Both the position numbers and the translations under genes were made by a program. Below the pieces are notes generated by a model, which saw only the letters and a list, made by a program, of their open reading frames with translations, did no database searches and was not told where the DNA came from. This document shows positions 9,353 through 23,468 of a DNA stretch of 64,000 bases, in pieces (the stretch's first letter is position 1; each line of letters begins with the position of its first letter). Source of the DNA: Datura wrightii (lineage: Eukaryota > Streptophyta > Magnoliopsida > Solanales > Solanaceae); assembly GCA_035772735.1 (NCBI GenBank), contig JASDFA010000002.1, forward strand, positions 806,001 through 870,000. Reading direction: 5' to 3'.

Positions 9353-12300
9353 TAGCATAGTGCGCCTATGTTGCTAACTTTCAAACTTTTCAGTGCGTGT
9401 TAGCCCAGGGATTTCTGGATATTTGATCGACCGCCTCCGTTCGGCCCCAAATTTTGGCCGTGCGCAGCCTGCGGGGCCTGGTGACGGGCGCCCTGTCAAC
9501 TCGTTTGATGGGCATCACTATTTTTCGCATAAATGAATATTTACGATTTTCTCGATTTTCGGTGTATGTTAGCCCACGGATTTTTGGAGATGTGATCGAC
9601 CGTCTCCGTTCGGCCTCAAATTTTGGCTGTGCGCAGCCTGCGGGGCTTAGTGACAGGTGCTCTATCAATTCGTTTGATCGGCATCACTATTTTTCGCATA
9701 AATGATAATTTACGTTTTTCTCGGTTTTCGGTGAATGTTAGCCCACGGATTTCTGGAGATTTGATCGACCGCCTCCGTTCGGCCCCAAATTTTGGCTGTG
9801 GGCAGCCTGCGGGGCCTAGTGACGGGCGCCCTGTGATTTCTTTTGATCGGCATCACTATTTTTCGCATAAATGACAATTTACGATTTTCTCGGTTTTCGG
9901 TGAATGTTAGCCCAGGATTTCTGGAGATTTGATCGACCGCCTCCGTTTGGCCCCAAATTTTGGCCGTGCGCAGCCAGCGGGGCCTGGTGACGGGCGCCCT
10001 GTCAACTCGTTTGATCGGCATCACTATTTTTCGCATAAATGACAATTTACGATTTTGTCGATTTTCGGTGTATGTTAGCCCACGGATTTCTGGAGATGTG
10101 ATCGACCGTCTCCGTTCGGCCCCAAATTTTGGCTGTGCGCAGCCTGCGGGGCCTGGTGACGGGCGCTCTATCAATTCGTTTGATCGGCATCACTATTTTT
10201 TGCATAAATGACAATTTATGATTTTCTCGGTTTTCGGTGAATGTTAGCCCACGGATTTTTTGAGATTTGATCGACCGCCTCCGTTCGGCCCCAAATTTTG
10301 GCCGTGCGCAGCCTGCGGGGCCTGGTGACGGGCGCCCTGTCAACTCGTTTGATGGGCATCACTATTTTTCGCATAAATGACAATTTACGATTTTCTCGGT
10401 TTTCGGTGTATGTTAGCACACGGATTTCTGGAGATTTGATCGACCGTCTCCGTTCGGCCCCAAATTTTGGCTGTGCGCAGCCTCCGGGGCCTGGTGACGG
10501 GTGCCCTGTCATTTCTCTTGATCGGCATCACAATTTTTTGCAGAAATGACAATTTACGATTTTCTCAGTTTTCGGTGAATGTTAGCCCACGGATTTCTGG
10601 AGATTTGATCTACCGCCTCCGTTCGGCCCCATATTTTGGCCGTGCGCAGCCTGCGGGGCCTGGTGACGGGCGCCCATTCAACTCATTTGATGGGCATCAC
10701 TATTTTTCACATAAATGACAATTTACGATTTTCTCGATTTTCGGTGTATGTTAGCCCACGGATTTCTGGAGATGTGATCGACCGTCTCCGTTCGGCCCCA
10801 AATTTTGGCTGTGCGCAGCCTGCGGGGCCTAGTGACGGGCGCTCTATCAATTCGTTTGATCGGCATCACTATTTTTCGCATAAATGACAATTTATGATTT
10901 TCTCGGTTTTCGGTGAATGTTAGCCCACGGATTTCTGGAGATTTGATCGACCGCCTCCGTTCGGCCCCAAATTTTGGCCGTGCGCAGCCTGCGGGGCCTG
11001 GTGACGGGCGCCCTGTCAACTCGTTTGATGGGCATCACTATTTTTCACATAAATGACAATTTTCGATTTTCTCGGTTTTCGGTGTATGTTAGCACACGGA
11101 TTTCTGGAGATTTGATCGACCGCCTCCGTTCGGCCCCAAATTTTGGCTGTGCGCAGCCTGCGGGGCCTGGTGACGGGCGCCCTGTCATTTCTCTTGATCG
11201 GCATCACTATTTTTTGCAGAAATGACAATTTATGATTTTCTCGGTTTTCGGTGAATGTTAGCACACGGATTTCTGGAGATTTGATCGACCGTCTCCGTTC
11301 GGCCCCAAATTTTGGCTGTGCGCAGCCTGCGGGGCCCGGTGACGGGCGCCCTGTGATTTCTCTTGATCGGCATCACTATTTTTCGCAGAAATGACAATTT
11401 ATGATTTTCTCGATTTTCGGTGTATGTTAGCCCACGGATTTCTGGAGATGTGATCGACCGTCTCCGTTCGGCCCCAAATTTTGGCTGTGCGTAGCCTGCG
11501 GGGCCTAGTGACGGGCGCTCTATCAATTCGTTTGATCGGCATCACTATTTTTCGCATAAATGACAATTTACGATTTTCTCGGTTTTCGGTGAATGTTAGC
11601 CCACGGATTTCTGGAGATTTGATCGACCGCCTCCTTTCGGCCCCAAATTTTGGCCGTGCACAGCCTGCGGGGCCTGGTGACGGGCGCCCTGTCAACTCGT
11701 TTGATGGGCATCACAATTTTTCGCATAAATGACAATTTACGATTTTCTCGGTTTTCGATGTATGTTAGCACACGGATTTCTGGAGATTTGATCGACCGTC
11801 CCCGTTCGGCCCCAAATATTGGCTGTGCGCAGCCTGCGGGGCCTGGTGACGGGCGCCCTGTCATTTCTCTTGATCGGCATCACTATTTTTTGCAGAAATG
11901 ACAATTTACGATTTTCTCGGTTTTCGGTGAATGTTAGCCCACGAATTTCTGGAGATTTGATCGACCGCCTTCGTTCGGCCCCATATTTTGGCCGTGCGCA
12001 GCCTGCGGGGCCTGGTGACGGGCGCCCATTCAACTCGTTTGATGGGCATCACTATTTTTCACATAAATGACAATTTACGATTTTCTCGATTTTCGGTGTA
12101 TGTTAGCCCACTGATTTCTGGAGATGTGATCGACCGTCTCCGTTCGGCCCCAAATTTTAGCTGTGCGCAGCCTGCGGGGCCTAGTGACGGGCGCTCTATC
12201 AATTCGTTTGATCGGCATCACTATTTTTCGCATAAATGACAATTTACGATTTTCTCGGTTTTCGGTGAATGTTAGCCCACGGATTTCTGGAGATTTGATC

Positions 12301-13351
12301 GACCGCCTCCGTTCGGCCCCAAATTTTGGCTGTGCACAGCCTGCGGGGCCTGGTGACGGGCGCCCTGTCAACTCGTTTGATGGGCATCACTATTTTTCGC
12401 ATAAATGACAATTTACCATTTTCTCGGTTTTCGGTGTATGTTAGCACACGGATTTCTGGAGATTTGATCGACCGTCTCCGTTCGGCCCCAAATTTTGGCT
12501 GTGCGCAGCCTGCGGGGCCTGGTGACGGGCGCCCTGTCATTTCTCTTGATCGGCATCACTATTTTTTGCAGAAATGACAATTTACGATTTTCTCGGTTTT
12601 CGGTGAATGTTAGCCCACGGATTTCTGGAGATTTGATCGACCGCCTCCGTTCAGCCCCAAATTTTGGCCGTGCGCAGCCTGCGGGGCCTGGTGACGGGCG
12701 CCCTATCAACTCGTTTGATGGGCATCACTATTTTTTGCATAAATGACAATTTACGATTTTCTCGATTTTCGGTGTATGTTAGCCCACGGATTTCTGGAGA
12801 TGTGATCGACCGTCTCCGTTCGGCCCCAAATTTTGGCTGTGCGCAGCATGCGGTGCCTAGTGACAGGCGCTCTATCAATTCGTTTGATCGGCATCACTAT
12901 TTTTCGCATAAATGACAATTTACGATTTTCTCGATTTTCGGTGAATGTTAGCCCACGGATTTCTGGAGATTTGATCGACCGCCTCCGTTCGGCCCCAAAT
13001 TTTGGCCGTGCGCAGCCTGCGGGGCCTGGTGACGGGTGCCCTGTCAACTCGTTTGATGGGCATCACTATTTTTCGCATAAATGACAATTTACGATTTTCT
13101 CGGTTTTCGGTGTATGTTAGCCCACGGATTTCTGGAGATTTGATCGACCGTCTCCGTTCGGCCCCAAATTTTGGCTGTGCGCAGCCTGCGGGGCCTGGTG
13201 ACGGGTGCCCTGTCATTTCTCTTGATCGGCATCACATTTTTTGCAGAAATGACAATTTACGATTTTCTCAGTTTTCGGTGAATGTTAGCACACGGATTTC
13301 TGGAGATTTGATCGACCGTCTCCGTTCGGCCCCAAATTTTGGCTGTGCGCA

Positions 13352-14375
13352 GCCTGCGGGGCCTAGTGACGGGCGCTCTATCAATTCGTTTGATCGGCAT
13401 CACTATTTTTCTCATAAATGACAATTTACGATTTTCTCAGTTTTCGGTGAATGTTAGCCCACGGATTTCTGGAGATTTGATCGACCGCCTCCATTAGGCC
13501 CCAAATTTTGGTCGTGCGCAGCCTGCGGGGCCTGGTGACGGGCGCCATGTCAACTCGTTTGATGGGCATCACTATTTTTCGCATAAATGACAATTTACGA
13601 TTTTCTCGATTTTCGGTGTATGTTAGCCCACGGATTTCTGGAGATGTGATCGACCGTCTCCGTTCGGCCCCAAATTTTGGCTGTGCGCAGCCTGCGGGGC
13701 CTAGTGACGGGCGCTCTATCAATTCGTTTGATCGGCATCACTATTTTTCGCATAAATGATAATTTACGATTTTCTCGGTTTTCGGTGAATATTAGCCCAC
13801 GGATTTCTGGAGATTTGATCGACCGCCTCTGTTCGGCTCCAAATTTTGGCCGTGCACTGCCTGCGGGGCCTAGTGACGGGCGCTCTATCAATTCGTTTGA
13901 TCGGCATCACTATTTTTCTCATAAATGACAATTTACGATTTTCTCAGTTTTCGGTGAATGTTAGCCCACGGATTTCTGGAGATTTGATCGACCGCCTCCA
14001 TTAGGCCCCAAATTTTGGTCGTGCGCAGCCTGCGGGGCCTGGTGACGGGCGCCATGTCAACTCGTTTGATGGGCATCACTATTTTTCGCATAAATGACAA
14101 TTTACGATTTTCTCGATTTTCGGTGTATGTTAGCCCACGGATTTCTGGAGATGTGATCGACCGTCTCCGTTCGGCCCCAAATTTTGGCTGTGCGCAGCCT
14201 GCGGGGCCTAGTGACGGGCGCTCTATCAATTCGTTTGATCGGCATCACTATTTTTCGCATAAATGATAATTTACGATTTTCTCGGTTTTCGGTGAATATT
14301 AGCCCACGGATTTCTGGAGATTTGATCGACCGCCTCTGTTCGGCTCCAAATTTTGGCCGTGCACTGCCTGCGGGG
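13352..14375 (+). repeat. 507-bp (3-monomer) tandem duplication
   Basis: Two copies at exactly 507 bp share private variants: CTCCATTAGGCCCC (13491 and 13998), GGCGCCATGTC (about 13547 and 14054), GTGAATATTAGCCC (about 13786 and 14293) and CCTCTGTTCGG. I saw no differences between the copies when reading them. They part at the final CTAGTGACGGG versus CTGGTGACGGG. Confidence 0.9.
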
Positions 14376-14639
14376 CCTGGTGACGGGAGCCCTATCAACT
14401 CGTTTGATGGGCATCACTATTTTTCGCATAAATGACAATTTACGATTTTCTCGGTTTTCGGTGTATGTTAGCACACGGATTTCTGGAGATTTGATCGACC
14501 GTCTCCGTTCGGCCCCAAATTTTGGCTGTGCACAGCCTGCGGGGCCTGGTGACGGGCGCCCTGTCATTTCTCTTGATCGGCATCACTATTTTTCGCATAA
14601 ATGACAATTTACGATTTTCTCAGTTTTCGGTGATTGTTA

Positions 14640-17600
14640 GCCCACGGATTTCTGGAGATGTGATCGACCGTCTCCGTTCGGCCCCAAATTTTGGCTGTGC
14701 GCAGCCTGCGGGGCCTAGTGACGGGCGCTCTATCAATTCGTTTGATCGGCATCACTATTTTTCGCATAAATGACAATTTACGATTTTCTCAGTTTTCGGT
14801 GAATGTTAGCCCACGGATTTCTTGAGATTTGATCGACCGTCTCCGTTCGGCCCCAAATTTTGGCTGTGCGCAGCCTGCGGGGCCTAGTGACGGGCGCTCT
14901 ATCAATTCGTTTGATTGGCATCACTATTTTTCTCATAAATGACAATTTACGATTTTCTCAGTTTTCGGTGAATGTTAGCCCACGGATTTCTGGAGATTTG
15001 ATCGACCGTCTCCGTTCGGCCCCAAATTTTGGCTGTGCGCAGCCTGCGGGGTCTGGTGACGGGCGCCCTATGATTTCTTTTGATCGGCATCACTATTTTT
15101 CGTATAAATGACAATTTACGATTTTCTCGGTTTTCGGTGAATGTTAGCCCACGAATTTCTGGAGATTTGATCGACCGCCTCCGTTCGGCCCCAAATTTTG
15201 GCCGTGCGCAGCCTGTGGGGCCTGGTGATGGGCGCCCTGTCAACTCGTTTGATGGGCATCACTATTTTTCGCATAAATGACAATTTACGATTTTCTCGAT
15301 TTTCGGTGTATGTTAGCCCACGGATTTCTGGAGATGTGATCGACCGTCTCCGTTCGGCCCCAAATTTTGGCTGTGCGTAGCCTGCGGGGCATAGTGACGG
15401 GCGCTCTATCAATTCGTTTGATCGGCATCACTATTTTTCGCATAAATGACAATTTACGATTTTCTCGGTGTTCGGTGAATGTTAGCCCACAGATTTCTGG
15501 AGATTTGATTGACCGCCTCCGTTCGGCCCCAAATTTTGGCCGTGCGCAGCCTGCGGGGCCTGGTGAAGGGCGCCCTGTCAACTCGTTTGATGGGCATCAC
15601 TATTTTTCGCATAAATGACAATTTACGATTTTCTCGGTTTTCGGTGTATGTTAGCACACGGATTTCTGGAGATTTGATCGACCGTCTCCGTTCGGCCCCA
15701 AATTTTGGCTGTGCGCAGCCTGCGGGGCCTGGTGACGGGCGCCCTGTCATTTCTCTTGATCGGCATCACTATTTTTTGCAGAAATGACAATTTACGATTT
15801 TCTCGGTTTTCGGTGTATGTTAGCACACGGATTTCTGGAGATTTGATCGACCGCCTCCGTTCGGCCCCAAATTTTGGCCGTGCGCAGCCTGCGGTGCCTG
15901 GTGACGGGCGCCCTGTCAACTCGTTTGACGGGCATCACTATTTTTCGCATAAATGACAATTTACGATTTTCTTGATTTTCGGTGTATGTTAGCCCACAGA
16001 TTTCTGGAGATGTGATCGACCGTCTCCGTTCGGCCCCAAATTTTGGCTGTGCGCAGCCTGCGGGGCCTGGTGACGGGCGTCCTGTCAACTCGTTTGATGG
16101 GCATCACTATTTTTCGCATAAATGAATATTTACGATTTTCTTGATTTTCGGTGTATGTTAGCCCACGGATTTTTGGAGATGTGATCGATCGTCTCCGTTC
16201 GGCCTCAAACTTTGGCTGTACGCAGCCTGCGGGGCCTAGTGACGGGCGCTCTATCAATTCGTCTGATCGGCATCACTATTTTTCGCAGAAATGACAATTT
16301 ACGATTTTCTCAGTTTTCGGTGAATGTTAGCCCACGGATTTCTGGAGATTTGATCGACCGTCTCCGTTCGGCCCCAAATTTTGGCTGTGCGCAGCCTGCG
16401 GGGCCTAGTGACGGGCGCTCTATCAATTCGTTTGACGGGCATCACTATTTTTCGCATAAATGACAATTTACGATTTTCTCGATTTTCGGTGTATGTTAGC
16501 CCACAGATTTCTGGAGATGTGATCAACCGTCTCCGTTCGGCCCCAAATTTTGGCTGTGCGCAGCCTGCGGGGCCTAGTGATGGGCGCTCTATCAATTCGT
16601 TTGATCGGCATCACTATTTTTCGCATAAATGACAATTTACGATTTTCTCGGTTTTCGGTGTATGTTAGCACACGAATTTCTGGAGATTTGATCGACCGTC
16701 TCCGTTCGGCCCCAAATTTTGGCTGTGCGCAGCCTGCGGGGCCTGGTGACGGGCGCCCTGTCATTTCTCTTGATCGGCATCACTATTTTTTGCAGAAATG
16801 ACAATTTACGATTTTCTCGGTTTTCGGTGAATGTTAGCCCACGGATTTTTGGAGATGTGATCGATCGTCTCCGTTCGGCCTCAAATTTTGGCTGTGCGCA
16901 GCCTGCGGGGCCTAGTGACGGGCGCTCTATCAATTCGTTTGATCGGCATCACTATTTTTCGCATAAATGATAATTTACGATTTTCTCGGCTTTCGGTGAA
17001 TGTTAGCCCACGGATTTCTGGACATTTGATCGACCGCCTCCGTTCGACTCCAAATTTTGGTCGTGCGCTGCCTGCGGGGCCTGGTGACGGGCGCCCTGTC
17101 AACTCGTTTGATGGGCATCACTATTTTTCGCATAAATGACAATTTACGATTTTCTCGGTTTTCGGTGTATGTTAGCACACGGATTTCTGGAGATTTGATC
17201 GACCGTCTCCGTTCGGCCCCAAATTTTGGCCGTGCGCAGCCTGCGGGGCCTGGTGACGGGCGCCCTGTCAACTCGTTTGATGGGCATCACTATTTTTCGC
17301 ATAAATGACAATTTACGATTTTGTCGATTTTCGGTGTATGTTAGCCCACGGATTTCTGGAGATGTGATCGACCGTCTCCGTTCGGCCCCAAATTTTGGCT
17401 GTGCGCAGCCTGCGGGGCCTGGTGACGGGCACCCTGTCAACTCGTTTGACGGGCATCACTATTTTTCGCATAAATGACAATTTACGATTTTGTCGATTTT
17501 CGGTGTATGTTAGCCCACGGATTTCTGGAGATGTGATCGACCGTCTCCGTTCGGCCCCAAATTTTGGCTGTGCGCAGCCTGCGGGGCCTAGTGACGGGCG

Positions 17601-18575
17601 CTCTATCAATTCGTTTGATCGGCATCACTATTTTTCGCATAAATGACAATTTACGATTTTCTCAGTTTTCGGTGAATGTTAGCCCACGGATTTCTTGAGA
17701 TTTGATCGACCGTCTCCGTTCGGCCCCAAATTTTGGCTGTGCGCAGCCTGCGGGGCCTAGTGACGGGCACTCTATCAATTCGTTTGATTGGCATCACTAT
17801 TTTTCTCATAAATGACAATTTACGATTTTCTCAGTTTTCGGTGAATGTTAGCCCACGGATTTCTGGAGATTTGATCGACCGTCTCCGTTCGGCCCCAAAT
17901 TTTGGCTGTGCGCAGCCTGCGGGGCCTGGTGACGGGCGCCCTATGATTTCTTTTGATCGGCATCACTATTTTTCGTATAAATGACAATTTACGATTTTCT
18001 CGGTTTTCGGTGAATGTTAGCCCACGAATTTCTGGAGATTTGATCGACCGCCTCCGTTCGGCCCCAAATTTTGGTCGTGCGCAGCCTGTGGGGCCTGGTG
18101 ATGGGCGCCCTGTCAACTCGTTTGATGGGCATCACTATTTTTCGCATAAATGACAATTTACGATTTTCTCGATTTTCGGTGTATGTTAGCCCACGGATTT
18201 CTGGAGATGTGATCGACCGTCTCCGTTCGGCCCCAAATTTTGGCTGTGCGTAGCCTGCGGGGCATAGTGACGGGCGCTCTATCAATTCGTTTGATCGGCA
18301 TCACTATTTTTCGCATAAATGACAATTTACGATTTTCTCGGTGTTCGGTGAATGTTAGCCCACAGATTTCTGGAGATTTGATTGACCGCCTCCGTTCGGC
18401 CCCAAATTTTGGCCGTGCGCAGCCTGCGGGGCCTGGTGAAGGGCGCCCTGTCAACTCGTTTGATGGGCATCACTATTTTTCGCATAAATGACAATTTACG
18501 ATTTTCTCGGTTTTCGGTGTATGTTAGCACACGGATTTCTGGAGATTTGATCGACCGTCTCCGTTCGGCCCCAAA
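14640..18575 (+). repeat. 1.06-kb segment pair spaced 2,873 bp (17 monomers)
   Basis: 14640-15702 is repeated at 17513-18575. Shared rare variants: GATTTCTTGAGATTTG (14816 and 17689), GGGGCATAGTGACGG (15387 and 18260), TCTCGGTGTTCGGTG (15464 and 18337) and CTGGTGAAGGGCG. The copy ends sharply at 18576, where the second copy reads AAATTTTATCCGTGC. Confidence 0.88.
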
Positions 18576-19783
18576 TTTTATCCGTGCGCAGCCTGCGGGG
18601 CCTGGTGACGGGCGCCCTGTCATTTCTTTTGATCGGCATCACTATTTTACAAACAAATGACAATTTACGATTTTCTCGATTTTCGGTGTATGTTAGCCCA
18701 CGGATTTCTGAAGATGTGATCGACCGTCTCCGTTCGGCCCAAATTTTGGCTGTGCGCAGCCTGCGGGGCCAAGTGACGGGCGCTCTATCAATTCGTTTGA
18801 TCGGCATCACTATTTTTCTCATAAATGACAATTTACGATTTTCTCAGTTTTCGGTGAATGTTAGCACACGGATTTCTGAAGATGTGATCGACCGTCTCCG
18901 TTCGGCCCCAAATTTTGGCTGTGCGCAGCCTGCGGGGCCTGGTGACGGGCGCCCTGTCATTTCTCTTGATCGGCATCACTATTTTTCGCATAAATGACAA
19001 TTTACGATTTTCTCGGTTTTCGGTGTATGTTAGCACACGGATTTCTGAAGATTTGATCGACCGTCTCCGTTCGGCCCCAAATTTTGGCTGTGCGCAGCCT
19101 GCGGGGCCTAGTGACGGGCGCTCTATCAATTCGTTTGATCGGCATCACTATTTTTCGCGAAAATGACAATTTACGATTTTCTCAGTTTTCGGTGAATGTT
19201 AGCCCACGGATTTCTGGAGATTTGATCGACCGCCTCCGTTCGGCCCCAAATTTTGGCCGTACGCAGCCTGCGGGGCCTGGTGATGGGCGCTCTATCAATT
19301 CGTTTGATCGGCATCACTATTTTTCGCATAAATGACAATTTACGATTTTCTCGGTTTTCGGTGAATGTTAGCCCACGGATTTCTGGAGATTTGATCGACC
19401 GCCTCCGTTCGGCCCCAAATTTTGGCCGTGTGCAGCCTGCGGGGCCTGGTGACGGGCGCCCTATCAACTCGTTTGATGGGCATCACTATTTTTCGCATAA
19501 ATGATAATTTACGATTTTCTCAGTTTTCAGTGTGTGTTAGCACACGGATTTCTGGAGATTTGATCGACCGTCTCCGTTCGGCCCGAAATTTTGGCTGTGC
19601 ACGGCCTGCGTGGCCTGGTGATGGGCGCCCTGTCATTTCTTTTGATCCGCTGTTACACCCCGTAAATTTCTAGCATATAGATGGCCTATTTGCGTGTTAG
19701 TTAAGAGTATTTGAAATACATACATGCTAGAAAAAGGCACGGGGAAAGATTAGACAAGCGGCAAGTCGGCGCGTCGCAAGGCA

Positions 19784-19877
19784 AAATGCGACTTATAAAT
19801 CGCATTCCTGAAATGCGACTTATAAATGGCATTCCTGAAATGCGACTTATAAGTCGCATTCACTGAATGCGATTTAT
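19784..19877 (+). repeat. 27-bp minisatellite, 3 units (insert 2)
   Basis: Units of the form ATGCGACTTATAAATCGCAT plus TCCTGAA, followed by a degenerate end unit ATGCGATTTATTG. The third unit creates a perfect 22-bp palindrome at 19839-19860 (half-site AATGCGACTTA). The array sits just upstream of the TATA box, where LTR U3 regions often carry tandem enhancer repeats. Confidence 0.85.
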
Positions 19878-19886
19878 TGTTTCTAT

Positions 19887-19896
19887 TATATATAAG
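19887..19896 (+). promoter_or_regulatory. TATA box-like element (insert 2)
   Basis: TATATATAAG, then CCCCACTTCGG; same context as insert 1. Confidence 0.5.
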
Positions 19897-22800
19897 CCCC
19901 ACTTCGGTTTTAAATCAATTCATTACGGTAATCAGTAAGGAATCAGTATAGTACAGAAAGTGATCAGAATTTAGATAGTCCTATCATTTCGTTTGATCGG
20001 CATCACTATTTTTTGCATAAACGAGAATTTACGATTTTCGCGATTTTTGGTATGTGTTAGCTCTTTATTAACAAAATAAGAACTGACGAGATGCAAGTCT
20101 TTTGATGAGATCTTACATAATGTTGTTAAAACTGTAATATAATCGACGGAAAAATAGCTTATTAGAGGCATATTATATAAATGATCATAACTTTCGGCTG
20201 GATTATCCGTTTTACGCGATTTTTTTTTTCATTTTGTGTATTTTTTCGAGATCTATCTCGACAAACTGCCGAAAGGCGGTTTGGCCGAGCCATTTTTCTA
20301 AAATATGCCTCTATCGCACTCATTTCAACATATTTCCCAATATGGGTGACAATTTTAATTTAAAAACTGGTCCTAACGACCCACCACAACCGACACCACC
20401 ATGGCAAGCGACCATGGTAGGCCAGCACTACCACCACTAATCTCTAGGATTTTATTTATATCATAAGGATAAGCATAGGTGTTTTAGTTTAAATTTTCTA
20501 TCGCTGGGCATTCATCGATGGGCGTTGGGTCTCGACATAGGTTAGCATGTGACATCCGATGTCGTCCGGTCTGTCGAGACTAGCATAGTGCGCCTATGTT
20601 GCTAACTTTCAAACTTTTCAGTGCGTGTTAGCCCAGGGATTTCTGGATATTTGATCGACCGCCTCCGTTCGGCCCCAAATTTTGGCCGTGCGCAGCCTGC
20701 GGGGCCTGGTGACGGGCGCCCTGTCAACTCGTTTGATGGGCATCACTATTTTTCGCATAAATGAATATTTACGATTTTCTCGATTTTCGGTGTATGTTAG
20801 CCCACGGATTTTTGGAGATGTGATCGACCGTCTCCGTTCGGCCTCAAATTTTGGCTGTGCGCAGCCTGCGGGGCCTAGTGATGGGCGCTCTATCAATTCG
20901 TTTGATCGGCATCACTATTTTTGCATAAATGACAATTTACGATTTTCTCAGTTTTCGGTGAATGTTAGCCCACGGATTTCTGGAGATTTGATCGACCGTC
21001 TCCGTTCGGCCCCAAATTTTGGTTGTGCGCAGCCTGCGGGGCCTAGTGACGGGCTCTCTATCAATTCGTTTGATCGGGATCACTATTTTTCTCATAAATG
21101 ACAATTTACGATTTTCTCAGTTTTCGGTGAATGTTAGCCCACGGATTTCTGGAGATTTGATCGACCGTCTCCGTTCGGCCCCAAATTTTGGCTGTGCGCA
21201 GCCTGCGGGGCCTGGTGACGGGCGCCCTGTGATTTCTTTTGATCGGCATCACTATTTTTCGCATAAATGACAATTTACGATTTTCTCGGTTTTCGGTGAA
21301 TGTTAGCCCGCGGATTTCTGGAGATTTGATCGACCGCCTCCGTTCGGCCCCAAATTTTGGCCGTGCGCAGCCTGCGGGGCCTGGTGACGGGCGCCCTGTC
21401 AACTCGTTTGATGGGCATCACTATTTTTCGCATAAATGACAATTTACGATTTTCTCCATTTTCGGTGTATGTTAGCCCACGGATTTCTGGAGATGTGATC
21501 GACCGTCTCCGTTCGGCCCCAAATTTTGGCTGTGCGTTGCGGGGCCTAGTGACGGGCGCTCTATCAATTCGTTTGATCGGCATCACTATTTTTCGCATAA
21601 ATGACAATTTACGATTTTCTCGGTTTTCGGTGAATGTTAGCCCACGGATTTCTGGAGATTTGATCGACCGCCTCCGTTCGGCCCCAAATTTTGGCCGTGC
21701 GCAGCCTGCGGGGCCTGGTGACGGGCGCCCTGTCAACTCGTTTGATGGGCATCACTATTTTTCGCATAAATGACAATTTACGATTTTCTCGGTTTTCGGT
21801 GTATGTTAGCACACGGATTTCTGGAGATTTGATCGACCGTCTCCGTTCGGCCCCAAATTTTGGCTGTGCGCAGCTTGCGGGGCCTGGTGACGGGCGCTCT
21901 ATCAATTCGTTTGACGGGCATCAATATTTTTCGCATAAATGACAATTTACGATTTTCTCGATTTTCATTGTATGTTAGCCCACAGATTTCTGGAGATGTG
22001 ATCAACCGTCTCCGTTCGGCCCCAAATTTTGGCTGTGCGCAGCCTGCGGGGCCTAGTGATGGGCGCTCTATCAATTCGTTTGATCGGCATCACTATTTTT
22101 CGCATAAATGACAATTTACGATTTTCTCGGTTTTCGGTGTATGTTAGCACACGGATTTCTGGAGATTTGATCGACCGTCTCCGTTCGGCCCCAAATTTTG
22201 GCTGTGCGCAGCCTGCGGGGCCTGGTGACGGGCGCCCTGTCATTTCTCTTGATCGGCATCACTATTTTTTGCAGAAATGACAATTTACGATTTTCTCGGT
22301 TTTCGGTGAATGTTAGCCCACGGATTTCTGGAGATTTGATCGACCACCTCCGTTCGGCCCCAAATTTTGGCCGTGCGCAGCCTGCAGGTCCTGGTGATGG
22401 GCGCCCTGTCAACTCGTTTGATGGGCATCACTATTTTTCGCATAAATGACAATTTACGATTTTCTCGATTTTCGGTGTATGTTAGCCCACGGATTTCTGG
22501 AGATGTGATCGACCGTCTCCGTTCGGCCCCAAATTTTGGCTGTGCGCAGCCTGCGGGGCCTAGTGACGGGCGCTCTATCAATTCGTTTGATCGGCATCAC
22601 TATTTTTCGCATAAATGACAATTTACGATTTTCTCGGTTTTCGGTGAATGTTAGCCCACGGATTTCTGGAGATTTGATCGACCGCCTCCGTTCGGCCACA
22701 AATTTTGGCCGTGCGCAGCCTGCGGGGCCTGGTGACGGGCGTCCTGTCAACTCGTTTGATGGGCATCACTATTTTTCGCATAAATGAATATTTACGATTT

Positions 22801-23468
22801 TCTCGATTTTCGGTGTATGTTATCCCACGGATTTTTGGAGATGTGATCGATAGTCTCCGTTCGGCCTCAAATTTTGGCTGTGCGCAGCCTGCGGGGCCTA
22901 GTGACGGGCGCTCTATCAATTCGTTTGATCGGCATCACTATTTTTCGCAGAAATGACAATTTACGATTTTCTCAGTTTTCGGTGAATGTTAGCCCACGGA
23001 TTTCTGGAGATTTGATCGACCGTCTCCGTTCGGCCCCAAATTTTGGCTGTGCGCAGCCTGCGGGGCCTAGTGACGGGCTCTCTATCAATTCGTTTGATCG
23101 GGATCACTATTTTTCTCATAAATGACAATTTACGATTTTCTCAGTTTACGGTGAATGTTAGCCCACGGATTTCACTGAGATTTGATCGACCATCTCCGTT
23201 CGGCCCCAAATTTTGGCTGTGCGCAGCCTGCGGGGCCTAGTGACGGGCGCTCTATCAATTCGTTTGACGGGCATCACTATTTTTCGCATAAATGACAATT
23301 TATGATTTTCTCGATTTTCGGTGTATGTTAGCCCACAGATTTCTGGAGATGTGATCAACCGTCTCCGTTCGGCCCCAAATTTTGGCTGTGCGCAGCCTGC
23401 GGGGCCTAGTGATGGGCGCTCTATCAATTCGTTTGATCGGCATCACTATTTTTCGCATAAATGACAAT

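Larger units (their letters stand above)
8504..9386 (+). mobile_element. Composite LTR-like insert 1 (contracted minisatellite)
   Basis: Non-satellite sequence breaking the array. Piece A (8504-8751) begins TGTTACACCCCG, a typical 5' end of plant LTRs, and carries a TATA box at 8659-8668. An 82-bp satellite fragment follows (8752-8833). Piece B (8834-9386, 553 bp) has a T-rich tract, hairpins and a 68-codon ORF. No gag-pol domain, primer binding site or clear 3' LTR end was found, so this is a fragment or non-autonomous derivative. Compared with inserts 2-6, piece A is 81 bp shorter, exactly three 27-bp minisatellite units. The LTR assignment is inference from the 5' end and TATA layout. Confidence 0.65.
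9387..19650 (+). repeat. 169-bp satellite array, segment 2 (about 60.7 monomers)
   Basis: Same satellite and orientation as the first segment. It resumes at TTTTCAGTGCGTGTTAGCCCAGGG, a junction monomer that follows every complete insert. It holds small indels: a one-base loss near 9914 (AGCCCAGGATTT), one near 13234 (CATCACATTTTTTGC) and one near 18738 (CGGCCCAAATTTT). The part at about 10970-12240 repeats the 3.7-kb block seen at 1270-8268. It ends, like segment 1, with a monomer carrying GTGCACGGCCTGCGTGGCC just before the next insert. No gene is seen. Confidence 0.97.
19651..20614 (+). mobile_element. Composite LTR-like insert 2
   Basis: Same structure and breakpoints as insert 1. Piece A is 329 bp (19651-19979) with three full 27-bp minisatellite units and a TATA box at 19887-19896. 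The satellite fragment is at 19980-20061 and piece B at 20062-20614. It differs from inserts 3-6 at scattered bases (for example TTAGTTAAG for TTGGTTAAG). Confidence 0.65.
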
